Shown: piece after piece, positions 44,049 to 53,231 of the stretch
Position numbering within the stretch: position 1 is the stretch's first letter
Layout: each line of letters begins with the position of its first letter
Assembly (NCBI RefSeq): GCF_024320785.1
Contig: NZ_JANDBC010000003.1
Location: 558,001-622,000 of the forward strand
DNA from: Gracilimonas sediminicola
GTDB taxonomy: Bacteria; Bacteroidota; Rhodothermia; Balneolales; Balneolaceae
Direction of reading: 5' to 3'
Length of the DNA stretch: 64,000 bases
Program-made: the position numbers and the translations under genes
Notes under the pieces: generated by a model
Told to the model about the DNA's origin: nothing
Databases searched by the model: none
The model's input: the letters and a program-made list of their open reading frames with translations, nothing else

Positions 44049-45446
44049 ATGCTCTTACAAAAACCAACGCTGTACACCGACTTCTATGAACTCACGATGG
44101 CTCAGGGATACTTCCTATCCGGTCGTCATCAGCAACCCGCTAATTTCGATTATTTCTTCCGAAGCCTCCCCTTCAAAGGCGGCTATGTGATTTTTGCCGG
44201 ACTATCTGACCTTTTGGAAATCATCGAAAATTTCACCTTTCATGAGGATGAATTAGCCTACCTGAAAGAGCAGGGTTTTAAGAGTGAGTTCCTGAGCTAT
44301 TTAAAAGATTTTCAGTTTCAGGGGGATATTTATTCAGTGAAGGAAGGTGAGGTCATCTTTGCCAATGAACCGGTACTTCGTGTTGAGGGAAACATTCTGG
44401 AAACACAGATACTTGAAACCGTGATACTGAACACGCTCAATTTTGAGTCTTTGATTGCCACTAAAGCTTCCCGTATTAAACTGGCAGCCGGCGATAAATC
44501 CGTTTTGGATTTTGGACTAAGAAGATCACAGGGATTGGGTGGCTTGCAGGCTTCCAAAGCTTCGGTTATTGGCGGCATAGGTGGATCTTCCAATGTATTG
44601 TCCGGTAAGATGTATGACATTGACGTGAGCGGAACCATGGCTCACTCCTGGGTGCAATCATTCGGGGATGAAATCACAGCTTTCAGAACCTATGCCCGGC
44701 ATTATCCTGATGCCTCCATCCTGCTGGTTGATACCTACGACACCCTGAAAAGCGGGGTTCCTAACGCCATTAAAGTTGCAAAAGAACTGGAGGAAAAGGG
44801 TCATAAACTCATTGCTATTCGGCTGGACAGTGGTGATCTGGCTTATCTTGCCCGCCAAAGCCGAAACATGCTGGACAATGCCGGTTTAGACTACGTGAAA
44901 ATAGCCGCTTCCAACCAGCTGGATGAGTATGTGATTAAAAGTCTGCAAAACCAAAATGCCCCAATCGACTTGTTTGGAGTGGGTACAAAACTGGTAACCG
45001 CTTATGACGATCCTGCCCTGGACGGCGTGTATAAACTGAGCTCCATCAATGGAAACCCAACACTTAAGATCTCGGAAAACATTGAGAAAATAACCCTGCC
45101 TGATACCAAAAAGATTGTTCGATATCTCAATGAAGATGGCAGTTTTTATTGTGATGGGGTTTTACTTGAAGATGAAGGTGAACAGGACGTAGTTTATCAT
45201 CCCCACGTAACTCATAAATCTTCTAAGGTAGCTGAGTTGAAATCAGAAACTTTGCTGAGTAAAATAGTGGATCAGGGGCGGGTTACCATCATCCCGACAA
45301 CCCCAAAACAAAGTGCCGCATACGCCCGAGAACGCTTAACGAAACTAAATCAGGAGCATAAACGCTTTGATAATCCCCATGTGTACAAAGTGGGTGTGAG
45401 TAAGAAACTTCGAGACTTAAAAGATCAATTAGTCCAAAAAGGTTAG
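44049..45446 (+). CDS. pncB: Nicotinate phosphoribosyltransferase
   Basis: From ATG 44049 the protein has 465 residues. A TTG-started extension to 44016 is open but would begin in the terminator loop and is rejected. Family motifs: KPTLYTDFYELTMAQGYF at the start, FRSLPFKGGYVIFAGL, then DFGLRRSQGLGG (active-site region), GTMAHSWVQSF (catalytic His), and IAIRLDSGDLAYLA and DLFGVGTKL in the phosphate-binding part. It converts nicotinate, PRPP and ATP to nicotinate mononucleotide in NAD salvage. pncA is 4 bp downstream, giving the full nicotinamide-to-NaMN route. It starts right after a terminator, so its promoter must lie inside lpoB or transcription must read through. Confidence 0.95.
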   Translation: MLLQKPTLYTDFYELTMAQGYFLSGRHQQPANFDYFFRSLPFKGGYVIFAGLSDLLEIIENFTFHEDELAYLKEQGFKSEFLSYLKDFQFQGDIYSVKEGEVIFANEPVLRVEGNILETQILETVILNTLNFESLIATKASRIKLAAGDKSVLDFGLRRSQGLGGLQASKASVIGGIGGSSNVLSGKMYDIDVSGTMAHSWVQSFGDEITAFRTYARHYPDASILLVDTYDTLKSGVPNAIKVAKELEEKGHKLIAIRLDSGDLAYLARQSRNMLDNAGLDYVKIAASNQLDEYVIKSLQNQNAPIDLFGVGTKLVTAYDDPALDGVYKLSSINGNPTLKISENIEKITLPDTKKIVRYLNEDGSFYCDGVLLEDEGEQDVVYHPHVTHKSSKVAELKSETLLSKIVDQGRVTIIPTTPKQSAAYARERLTKLNQEHKRFDNPHVYKVGVSKKLRDLKDQLVQKG

Positions 45447-45450
45447 TACA

Positions 45451-46062
45451 ATGAGAGCTTTAGTGATTGTTGATATTCAGAACGATTTTTGTCCGGGCGG
45501 AGCACTGGCCGTACCCGGCGGCGATGAAATCATTGAGCCGGTTAACAAACTGGCCACCGGATTCGATTGCATCGTTCAAACACAGGATTGGCATCCTCAG
45601 GACCATCTCTCCTTTGCTTCCAACCATGATGGAAAAGAGCCCTACGAAACCATTGAAATGGATTACGGGGAGCAGGTGCTTTGGCCTGATCATTGTGTGC
45701 AGGGAACCAAAGGAGCTGATTTTCATCCCGAATTAAAAACTAACCCCTCTCAGCTCATAGTCCGTAAAGGATTCCGAAAACACATCGATTCCTACTCTGC
45801 CTTTTTTGAAAATGACAATGAAACCGTTACCGGCTTACACGGCTATCTGCAAGAGCGCGGAGTGAGTGAATTGTTCGTGGTTGGGTTAGCCACCGACTTC
45901 TGTGTAAAATGGACGGTTCTGGATGGACTGAAACTTGGTTATGATGTACACCTGGTTGAAGATGCCATTCGAGGTATCGATATTGATGGATCGGTGGATG
46001 CTGCCATGCAGGAAATGAAAGATGCCGGTGTAGTTCTAACGCATTCAAAAAAATGTATATAG
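45451..46062 (+). CDS. pncA: Nicotinamidase (pyrazinamidase)
   Basis: 203 residues, an isochorismatase-fold hydrolase. Catalytic triad D8 (VIVDIQNDF), K106 (VRKGF) and C151 (ATDFCVKWT) are all present, as are the metal ligands D46 and H48 (TQDWHP) and H81 (WPDHCVQGT). Length matches E. coli PncA closely. It deaminates nicotinamide to nicotinate, feeding PncB. The ATG is 4 bp after the pncB stop and it ends 4 bp before the next gene, so the three form an operon. Same-strand pairing of pncB and pncA supports the assignment further. Confidence 0.96.
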   Translation: MRALVIVDIQNDFCPGGALAVPGGDEIIEPVNKLATGFDCIVQTQDWHPQDHLSFASNHDGKEPYETIEMDYGEQVLWPDHCVQGTKGADFHPELKTNPSQLIVRKGFRKHIDSYSAFFENDNETVTGLHGYLQERGVSELFVVGLATDFCVKWTVLDGLKLGYDVHLVEDAIRGIDIDGSVDAAMQEMKDAGVVLTHSKKCI

Positions 46063-46066
46063 TATT

Positions 46067-47152
46067 GTGAGTAAATCGTTTGATTTTTGTGTACTCGGAG
46101 CCGGTTTAGCCGGTTTGTCCGTTTCAAAGCATTTAATAGATAACGGGGCTTCTGTTTGCCTGATTGATACCGGTGAAGTTGCTTCAGGAGCATCAGGAAC
46201 TCCACTTGGGTTAGTGAATCCCGCTACAGGTCGTTGGGGTACCAAGAGCTGGAGAGCTGAAGATTGCCATCGGGCCATCTATGAGGATTTGAAGGAAATT
46301 CAGGAGCAAACTCCGGTTCGTCTATTCGATAAGACAGGCATTTTACGTCCGGCCCAGGACGAAGAAATGGCTGAACGGATGTATGATAATTTCGAGAAGA
46401 ACGACTGGCCGGAAGACTGGTGTCATTGGCTGGATAAGAATGAAGTAGGTTCTATAAATCCTGAACTGAATTGTGTTGAAGGTGGAATGTGGCTTCCGCA
46501 TGGACTCACGGTAAACGTTCCCACTTATCTCAAATCGAAAGCCGGTTATCTGTCTGACAAAGGGCTGCACATTATCACGAATGCAGATTATACCCTTGAT
46601 CAACGTGGCGACCATTTTGAGCTTTCATTTAAAGATGGAAAAACACTCGAAGCCAATTCGGTAATCTTTACGGCCGGACATCAAACCAAAGAATCCAAAT
46701 ATTGGGATTTTCTCCCCCTGCATGCCATTAAAGGACAGGTTGCTGTTTTTGAGTCAACCCAGGCGCGCAAGTTTGATTACTCGATTTCTGCCCTTGGTTA
46801 CATTGCTTCTATCTCTGATCGGCGCTTTGTGGCCGGAAGTACGTATGAACATCACTTTGAGAATGTGGAACCGGACATTGAAGGGCTGGAGTATCTTACC
46901 AACCGGCTTGGAGGTGTTTACCCTTCCCTGTTTGAAAACGCAAAGCTGGTCGATCAGTGGGCCGGTGTCCGGGCTTCAACCCCCAATAAAAAACCGATTG
47001 TGGGTGCTCATCCCGACATAGAAAATATGTATGTGTTTGCCGGACTGGGATCAAAAGGATTGTTATACAGCGTCTATCTTGGAAATGCTCTTACCGAGTA
47101 TATTCTGCATGGCGCTGCAATCCCTAAAGAGGTTTCAGTAAACAGGCTCTGA
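46067..47152 (+). CDS. FAD-dependent oxidoreductase (DAO family, MnmC C-domain-like)
   Basis: 361 residues starting at GTG 46067, four bases after the pncA stop. The FAD fingerprint CVLGAGLAGLSVSKHLIDNG is at the N-terminus, then GASGTPLGLVNPATGRWGTKSW, typical of the MnmC C-terminal oxidase group. The C-terminus has VDQWAGVRASTPNKKPIVGAHP and VFAGLGSKGLLYSVYLG, the second FAD-binding part. MnmC(o) demodifies the wobble uridine side chain of some tRNAs; this stand-alone protein may do that or oxidise a small amine. It shares an operon with NAD salvage genes, so a redox role with a related substrate is possible. Substrate uncertain. Confidence 0.85.
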   Translation: MSKSFDFCVLGAGLAGLSVSKHLIDNGASVCLIDTGEVASGASGTPLGLVNPATGRWGTKSWRAEDCHRAIYEDLKEIQEQTPVRLFDKTGILRPAQDEEMAERMYDNFEKNDWPEDWCHWLDKNEVGSINPELNCVEGGMWLPHGLTVNVPTYLKSKAGYLSDKGLHIITNADYTLDQRGDHFELSFKDGKTLEANSVIFTAGHQTKESKYWDFLPLHAIKGQVAVFESTQARKFDYSISALGYIASISDRRFVAGSTYEHHFENVEPDIEGLEYLTNRLGGVYPSLFENAKLVDQWAGVRASTPNKKPIVGAHPDIENMYVFAGLGSKGLLYSVYLGNALTEYILHGAAIPKEVSVNRL

Positions 47153-47155
47153 ATC

Positions 47156-47374
47156 CTATATCTTTAATCTGAGTGAGATTAATATTTGAGCCTCGCCTAA
47201 AAACCCTTCCAGGGTTACGGCATCAATCATAACCTTAGCAATTGGGTTTAACCCCGGCAGGGTTAGGAAGTATTCTTTATCTCGAACTCTCACTAAATAG
47301 AAAAGCTCGTCATAGTTCCCGATTAATTCGGCATCTACAACGAGCTTTCTAAGTATTAATAATGCTTTGACTGA
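47156..47374 (-). other. 72-codon in-frame extension after the DUF5723 stop, possible remnant or small ORF
   Basis: Directly after the TAA of the DUF5723 gene the same frame stays open for 72 codons to TAG at 47156-47158. It reads like protein (RKLVVDAELIGNYDELFYLV, then RVRDKEYFLTLPGLNPIAK). No ATG, GTG or TTG lies near its start; the first candidates are internal GTG and ATG. Two AACCCT/AGGGTT-type palindromes (47202-47216 and about 47249-47265) fall inside it. It may be a pseudogene piece, a product of stop read-through, or chance. Confidence 0.35.
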
Positions 47375-48907
47375 TTAGAATCGGAGCAGGAGTCCACTCC
47401 AGGCTACACCGGCAGAGGAACCGAAGTTCTCGGAATTGCCCACATTCGATGCACCAACGGTAAACTCCAGGAAGTTGAAATCTAACCCAATTCCTGCTGA
47501 ATAAGCTGCGGATGAATACCCACCTACCCTTGTACCTACCCGAATCGGAATAAATCCTAACAATCGGTATTGGGCACCGAGGCTAAGCACGCTTCGGTCT
47601 GAGTTCAGGCCGTTTTTGTTGAACCCGATTCCGTAATCGAGAGCAAGTAACAGTTTACCCATCTCCAGAGAGGCTCCGAAGTTATACATTGAAGGCAGGT
47701 TGTAAGTAATACCGGCCGTTTGCTCTGAGTTAAACTGTCCGTACACATCATTCTGCAAACTATCGGAAAGATTGTCGAAGAAATCAGAGAACTCATCATC
47801 ATCACCCGCACCCTGATAGCTGAAGTCCCCATCGGCATAAATGCTGGAAGCATCCTGATCGTACGTCAATTTACCCAAATCGGTAATAGACATAGATATA
47901 CGAAGGGTTTTTTTCTTTCTGATGAAAAGTGGAATTGGAACAGACGAAATATCCATTTCCAGAGTACCACCCAAATCAAGGCCAAATCCAGTGGCTTGAG
48001 GTGAGCTAAGGTCGTCGGTTGCATCCCCAAACTCTACGTAGTCATCAAACTTGGCGTTGTTATCCTGGTTATAAGCTGTTTCATAAGCCTGAAGCTGTCG
48101 GGAAAGCTCTCCAATAGTTTGCAAACTGTAATTGAATTCGTGGTTAATGGTGAAGTTAGAACCATTGGATCCATCATCAATCTGCAGAGTAGAGTTGAAA
48201 TCAAGATCGGCTGTGTAAACTCCATATAGATATTTAGGAGCAGCACCCACGTACAACTTGATGTCTTTGGCAAAGAACAAGTCCGGAATGTTGATGAAGT
48301 CCAGCTCTCGGGCATAACCCACTGAAATTTCAGCAAAAGCTACCGTGTTAGAACTGAAATTAACCGGAGTAGGTGTCGAGAATTTATTCGAATCCAGACC
48401 GTATGCCATCAGCTCGGCCATTCCTTTGTTAATGGAAAAGTCTTCGGTAATACGAACCCGTGAAGCTACACTGAATGCCTGATTCGTGCCACGATAAGAT
48501 ACTCCAAGTGGCGACATACTGAAGGTAGCCGAAAGCTCGCGCTCATTGGATGAACTGGAACCAAACCACTCATTGAGCATATTGGTTCTTGTTTCTCCGG
48601 CAATAAGCTTACCGGTAGTCAGGTACTTGTTATATACCGCAACGTTAGCCAGGCTTCCGCCTGCCTTTACACCGAAATTCATCAACCCAATTTGAGTTTT
48701 TGGGCGGTGAATATCCAGCATAAGGTTAGCCGGGTTAATGAAGTTGGAGTGAAAGCCATCCACATAGGCCGTACCTCCGCTTCCCATTGCAAGTGACTGA
48801 GAGTTATAGTGCCTTGACTGTGCAAACAACGAAGTAGATGCTACCCCGATAATTAGTGCTAAGAATAAACTTTTCTTCATGATGTTCTTATATAGCCTGT
48901 TATTCAT
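47375..48907 (-). CDS. DUF5723-family outer-membrane protein
   Basis: 510 residues. The ATG at 48907 has AGGTGA six bases upstream, within the last codons of the upstream gene, so this start is preferred over ATG 48880 although the latter begins at a tighter signal peptide. Signal ends SLFAQ. The start RHYNSQSLAMGSGGTAYVDGFHSNFINPANLML and later FAKDIKLYVGAAPKYLYGVY match DUF5723, a FadL-like barrel family in Bacteroidota. The rest alternates strands and ends LLLRF with terminal Phe. It overlaps in translation with the lipoprotein gene (stop-start 1 bp apart). Transport substrate unknown. An odd in-frame open stretch follows the stop. Confidence 0.82.
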   Translation of the reverse strand: MNNRLYKNIMKKSLFLALIIGVASTSLFAQSRHYNSQSLAMGSGGTAYVDGFHSNFINPANLMLDIHRPKTQIGLMNFGVKAGGSLANVAVYNKYLTTGKLIAGETRTNMLNEWFGSSSSNERELSATFSMSPLGVSYRGTNQAFSVASRVRITEDFSINKGMAELMAYGLDSNKFSTPTPVNFSSNTVAFAEISVGYARELDFINIPDLFFAKDIKLYVGAAPKYLYGVYTADLDFNSTLQIDDGSNGSNFTINHEFNYSLQTIGELSRQLQAYETAYNQDNNAKFDDYVEFGDATDDLSSPQATGFGLDLGGTLEMDISSVPIPLFIRKKKTLRISMSITDLGKLTYDQDASSIYADGDFSYQGAGDDDEFSDFFDNLSDSLQNDVYGQFNSEQTAGITYNLPSMYNFGASLEMGKLLLALDYGIGFNKNGLNSDRSVLSLGAQYRLLGFIPIRVGTRVGGYSSAAYSAGIGLDFNFLEFTVGASNVGNSENFGSSAGVAWSGLLLRF

Positions 48908-48908
48908 C

Positions 48909-51224
48909 TTACTTCACCTCCGATTCGATGGTCAATTCTGCCCGAACCGATAAAGTGATATAGTCGGAAGTCCGTATTTTAACGTCCTGGTTATTTGTTG
49001 TTTGTAATGAAGCTGAAACTTCAAGGAAACGAGTTTGATAAAGTTGATCGAGCTGATCCTGCGATAGGGCAAGCTCAATGGTACCGCTGGTTGGGTTCTC
49101 ATGATCAGAGAATCGGTCAGCACCAATTTGTGCAGCCTGCAAAGTAATTTCATCCAGAACTACAGAAACCGGAGAAAGTTCATTCTGAAGGGAATCCAGG
49201 AAGGTCACCACAAGGTCAACACCCATCGGGAACCCGTTCTCATAATCGATGGCAATAATTCCTTCAGTGATAGAGCTCTTATCTCCCTGTTCCGGTGAAG
49301 GTACACCGCTCATGTCTTGCTCTACTGTATCTGTGTAAGTAATAGGCTGGTTAGTTGATAGCCGCAGCGGAATATCTACACTGATTTTAGGATCGAAATT
49401 CAGCGGATCGATAATAGTAGCCACATCTTCGTCTTCATTTACAACAGCTTTACCAATAAAGCGAATCTCAGATGGCAGGTTATTCAGAAATACATCCACA
49501 TTGGTATTGGTGCGATCGAACTGAATAGAAGCATTGATGTTATCACCATTCAAATTCTCAGCCAGTGAAAACTTAATCATTTCATCGGCATCAAGGGGAT
49601 CTCCTGCATCTTTAAGCAGACCGGATATAGGGTCGGTGGGATCTACATCATATTCTGCTCCTGTTCCTCTCAGGTACACCTGCTCTCCATCTCCGTTAAT
49701 TCCTACAAAAGCTCCGTAAATCGTAGTCGGTACACTGATGTTGGTTTCGTAGTTGATGGAAAGAATTGGGTTGGTGAAATTCAGGTTATTCAGCTGGGAT
49801 GAAAGGTCATTCAAGCCGTCAATCTCTGTAATTTCAGCTTCGTTATCGTTGAATAAAGCTAAATCGTCATCCAGGTCAGCCGGATCGTCATCATTCAAAA
49901 GAACCGTTTGTTGCTTAATTACACCGGTAGCTCGTTCAATCTCGAGTCCTGAAATAGTAACCGAAGAAGCCACTGACTGATTTTCGTTAATCACACGAAT
50001 TTGATCACCCTGAGGAGCATTTTTGGTGTTCTCAGTTGCTGCACTGATCGTAAAAGTAATTTCGTTGTTGGTGGCATAAACTTCACACTCAGTCAACGGA
50101 ATAGTAACCCGGTTAGAACTACCTGCTCTTGATATCTCCGTGCCATTGGCTTCGGTATATGCAATCTGCAGAGAGTTCACACTGGTAATCTCTGAAATAT
50201 TGTTAGCTACAGAAGCCGGACAGTTTCTGATATCCGGGAAGTCGATGGTCACATCAATGGAAAACTCCAGATCATTTTGAATGGGATCAATGTCAATCTC
50301 ACCGGCCTTCATGCGGATAAAGTGGTTAGACTGTGTGAATTCAAACTCATCAGCGCTGAAGGTAGCCGTGCTTGAGGTTGAAAAATCCTGTGCATCAAGT
50401 GCAGCTTGTACCTGTGATGCTACCAGGTTATTACCATTCACAGAATTAACTACCAACTCCTGTGGGTTATTCGGGAAATTGAAATTATCCCAGGATACCA
50501 CAATCTCAACCCCAAGGTTGCGAAGCTGGTCGCCATCAGAAAATGTAATGGAAGCCGTTTGCGTGCTACCGTCTGTTAACTGATTTCCGTTGGCTGCACT
50601 GAAAGTAGCAGCATTGCCAATAGGTGCATTATTTGTGGTGTCGATAACCTGAATATTGGCGGTCTGAAAATCAAATCCCAAGTTATTGGTCAGTTGTACA
50701 TCTAAAGCCCCGCTTTTAATAGTGGCGCTGCTAAAGAAATCGGTGTTGGCACCAATACCGATTCGTACCGGTGAAGCAGCATTACTGCCCGCGGGTATTG
50801 GCGTTCCAGCCGGTACAAAATTAGGGTTTTGCCCTGTCACTTCTTCTATATTAGCAGACCCAAGGTCACCGGACCCGGAAGAGAAATCCGTAATCTCAAT
50901 CTCCCCTACGGCCGCATCAAAAGAGGTGGGGTCCACATCAATTACCGGAATGGCGTCGTTTAATTCACCAAAGTTAAAATCCTGCTCTTTGGAAATGGTG
51001 ATAAAGTCATCGCCATCTACCGTGAACAGTGAATCGAAGTCTGAACCTGTCGTGTCAATCATGACTGACATGGTAGAGTCTCCCATGAATTGAAACGTCT
51101 TGTTGTACATCACGGGGGCTTCTACTTTGTGTGAAGTTCTGAAATCGGGTGATTTCGGAAGTTCACACCCCGTAAAAGCCACACCAAGTGCTATACACGC
51201 TATAAAGTGTTTTTTAATCTGCAT
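48909..51224 (-). CDS. Large beta-rich outer-membrane lipoprotein of unknown function
   Basis: 771-residue lipoprotein with Cys20 after AFTG. Highly acidic and Asn/Asp/Ser/Thr-rich, with repeated Ig-like or beta-sandwich segments (ATIKSGALDVQLTNNLGFDF, LEFSIDVTIDFPDI, SINYETNISVPTTIYGAF) and no catalytic motif. I do not recognise a named family. It is directly coupled to the DUF5723 barrel gene (stop 1 bp before that ATG), a pairing that points to a lipoprotein-barrel complex at the outer membrane. It starts at ATG 51224, facing lysS across 342 bp. Any role in surface assembly or cargo binding is inferred. Confidence 0.75.
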   Translation of the reverse strand: MQIKKHFIACIALGVAFTGCELPKSPDFRTSHKVEAPVMYNKTFQFMGDSTMSVMIDTTGSDFDSLFTVDGDDFITISKEQDFNFGELNDAIPVIDVDPTSFDAAVGEIEITDFSSGSGDLGSANIEEVTGQNPNFVPAGTPIPAGSNAASPVRIGIGANTDFFSSATIKSGALDVQLTNNLGFDFQTANIQVIDTTNNAPIGNAATFSAANGNQLTDGSTQTASITFSDGDQLRNLGVEIVVSWDNFNFPNNPQELVVNSVNGNNLVASQVQAALDAQDFSTSSTATFSADEFEFTQSNHFIRMKAGEIDIDPIQNDLEFSIDVTIDFPDIRNCPASVANNISEITSVNSLQIAYTEANGTEISRAGSSNRVTIPLTECEVYATNNEITFTISAATENTKNAPQGDQIRVINENQSVASSVTISGLEIERATGVIKQQTVLLNDDDPADLDDDLALFNDNEAEITEIDGLNDLSSQLNNLNFTNPILSINYETNISVPTTIYGAFVGINGDGEQVYLRGTGAEYDVDPTDPISGLLKDAGDPLDADEMIKFSLAENLNGDNINASIQFDRTNTNVDVFLNNLPSEIRFIGKAVVNEDEDVATIIDPLNFDPKISVDIPLRLSTNQPITYTDTVEQDMSGVPSPEQGDKSSITEGIIAIDYENGFPMGVDLVVTFLDSLQNELSPVSVVLDEITLQAAQIGADRFSDHENPTSGTIELALSQDQLDQLYQTRFLEVSASLQTTNNQDVKIRTSDYITLSVRAELTIESEVK

Positions 51225-51566
51225 TACCGAGTAATTTGATTTTGAATTTTTTATTTGGACCCGAAGAAAATACCAGGAGGTAGGTTCAACAGTATTTTAG
51301 TATTCTATTTACCTAAAGCTATCAAAGCCTTGTAAGTATAGAAAGTTAAAATTGATTTAGCTAAAAAAAACGCCTGAATATGTAGTGTACAGCTGCCTAT
51401 ACAGAACGCTTATCACAGTTTCGGTGGTATTATCGGTACTATTTAATTTTTATTAACCGGATTAATTTCCTGTAAAACTAATTTCTGATGATCCTCACAA
51501 TTCTCACTACAATTCGGTATTTTTGGTACTTCGTTTGAACGCAATTAATTAATCCAATTTTTATAG
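51225..51566. promoter_or_regulatory. Divergent control region between lipoprotein gene (-) and lysS (+), 342 bp
   Basis: No ORF is supportable. TATTTTTG at 51518-51525 matches the Bacteroidota -7 element TAnnTTTG and lies about 42 bp before lysS; no clear TTG partner is seen near -33. The rest is AT-rich without obvious repeats. It should hold promoters for both genes. Confidence 0.4.
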
Positions 51567-53114
51567 ATGTCTGACCAGGAATTATCCCTCTCCGAACAAG
51601 AAGAAATTCGCAGGGAAAAACTTCAGCAACTCCAGGATTTGGGAGTTAACCCCTACCCTCACTCTTTTGACGTTACCCACAATTCGAAACAGATTTTAGA
51701 TAATGAAAATCACTTTCTGCGGGACGAGGAAACCAATCCCGATTCTGAAATCGTGACCGTTGCCGGACGTGTAATGACGCGCCGCATTATGGGGAAAGCT
51801 TCTTTCTTTAACCTGCAGGATTCCGAAGGCACCATTCAGGTGTATATTCGCCGGGATGACGTAGCCACCGAAAAACTGGGCAACGACAACTACAATAAAG
51901 TATTCAAGAAGCTGGTGGATATCGGGGACATTGTCGGTATCAAAGGCTTTGTGTTTAAGACCGGAACCGGCGAGACTACCATTCATGCCGAAGAGTTCCA
52001 CTTCTTGACTAAAACCATCCGCCCTATCCCTACTCCAAAAGAGGAGGAAACGGAAGACGGCGAAACCATCGTCCATGATGCCTTCACGGACAAAGAGCAG
52101 CGCTACCGCATGCGCTATGTGGATTTGATTGTGAATCCTGAAGTACGTGAAACCTTCAAGCAGCGTACCCAAATGGTTCAGATCATGCGTAACGTGATGA
52201 ACGAGAAAGGCTACCTTGAAGTGGAAACACCCATCCTTCAGCCTGTTTACGGCGGTGCTGCGGCCAAGCCTTTTGTGACGCATCACAACGCCCTGGATAT
52301 GGATTTGTATCTTCGTATTGCTAATGAGCTTTACCTGAAGCGATTGATTGTCGGTGGTTATGACGGCGTTTATGAATTTTCAAAAGACTTCCGGAATGAA
52401 GGACTCTCCCGATTCCACAATCCGGAATTTACCCAGGTTGAGCTATACGTTGCCTATAAAGACTACAACTGGATGATGGAGTTCACCGAGAAGATGCTGG
52501 AGAAAGTAGCTATCGAACTGCATGGCTCTACCAAAGTTCAGGTTGGCGAACATGAAATTGATTTCAAAGCCCCGTGGCCCCGGGTTCCGCTTTTTGAAGC
52601 TATTGAAAAAGAAACCGGGCATGACCTATATGGCAAAGACCTGGATGAACTGAAGGCTGTTGGCAAAGAACTGCACATTGAAATGGACGAGTCTTTCGGT
52701 GCCGGTAAAATAATCGATGAGATTTTCGGAGAATATGTGGAAGGCAAACTCATTCAGCCAACATTTATCACCGACTACCCGTTGGAGATGAGTCCGCTTA
52801 CCAAAAAGCACCGATCCAAGGAAGGATTGGTGGAGCGGTTTGAGGCCATCTGTAACGGAAAAGAAATTGCCAATGCCTACACCGAGCTTAATGATCCGAT
52901 TGACCAGCGCGAACGACTGGAAGAGCAGGCTAAACTGCGTGCCGGCGGAGATGATGAAGCCATGACCATCGATGATGACTTTATCCGAGCCCTCGAATAT
53001 GGCATGCCTCCTACTGCAGGAATAGGAATTGGAATCGACCGTCTGGCGATGATAATGACTAACTCAGAATCCATCCGCGACGTCCTTTTCTTCCCTCAGA
53101 TGAAACCGGAATAG
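51567..53114 (+). CDS. lysS: Lysyl-tRNA synthetase, class II
   Basis: 515 residues. Order: N-terminal helix, anticodon-binding OB fold (about 60-160) with [34 protein letters not shown]; class II catalytic core with motif 2 [24 protein letters not shown] and motif 3 [32 protein letters not shown] is the lysine-specific part. The enzyme attaches lysine to tRNA-Lys in the cytoplasm using ATP. Length matches the bacterial family (about 500). It ends 117 bp before a LolC/E-type permease on the same strand, with an inverted-repeat element in the gap. Confidence 0.98.
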   Translation: MSDQELSLSEQEEIRREKLQQLQDLGVNPYPHSFDVTHNSKQILDNENHFLRDEETNPDSEIVTVAGRVMTRRIMGKASFFNLQDSEGTIQVYIRRDDVATEKLGNDNYNKVFKKLVDIGDIVGIKGFVFKTGTGETTIHAEEFHFLTKTIRPIPTPKEEETEDGETIVHDAFTDKEQRYRMRYVDLIVNPEVRETFKQRTQMVQIMRNVMNEKGYLEVETPILQPVYGGAAAKPFVTHHNALDMDLYLRIANELYLKRLIVGGYDGVYEFSKDFRNEGLSRFHNPEFTQVELYVAYKDYNWMMEFTEKMLEKVAIELHGSTKVQVGEHEIDFKAPWPRVPLFEAIEKETGHDLYGKDLDELKAVGKELHIEMDESFGAGKIIDEIFGEYVEGKLIQPTFITDYPLEMSPLTKKHRSKEGLVERFEAICNGKEIANAYTELNDPIDQRERLEEQAKLRAGGDDEAMTIDDDFIRALEYGMPPTAGIGIGIDRLAMIMTNSESIRDVLFFPQMKPE

Positions 53115-53116
53115 TT

Positions 53117-53229
53117 GTTCGTTAATGGTATATTCGTTTTTCGAAAATCGGTTAACAACTTCCAATAACCAGTGAAAGTAACTTAGGTTGATTCATTTAC
53201 TAACTATTAACGAATAACCAATAACGAAC
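53117..53229. repeat. 113-bp intergenic element with imperfect inverted ends
   Basis: The left end GTTCGTTAATGGTATATTCG and the right end, whose reverse complement reads GTTCGTTATTGGTTATTCG, form near-perfect terminal inverted repeats of about 19 bp. The element fills the lysS to lolC/E gap up to 3 bp before the ATG. Its right end resembles the tails of intergenic repeat A copies (GATTAACGAATACC at 34637-34650). Confidence 0.6.
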
Positions 53230-53231
53230 AT

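Noticed and set aside
47302-47348. AAAGCTCGT / ACGAGCTTT pairing as terminator of the DUF5723 gene
   Set aside because: The loop is 29 nt and there is no U run; it may simply be part of the in-frame extension.
51696-52286. 196-codon minus-strand open frame inside lysS
   Set aside because: Antisense shadow of the synthetase OB fold and core.
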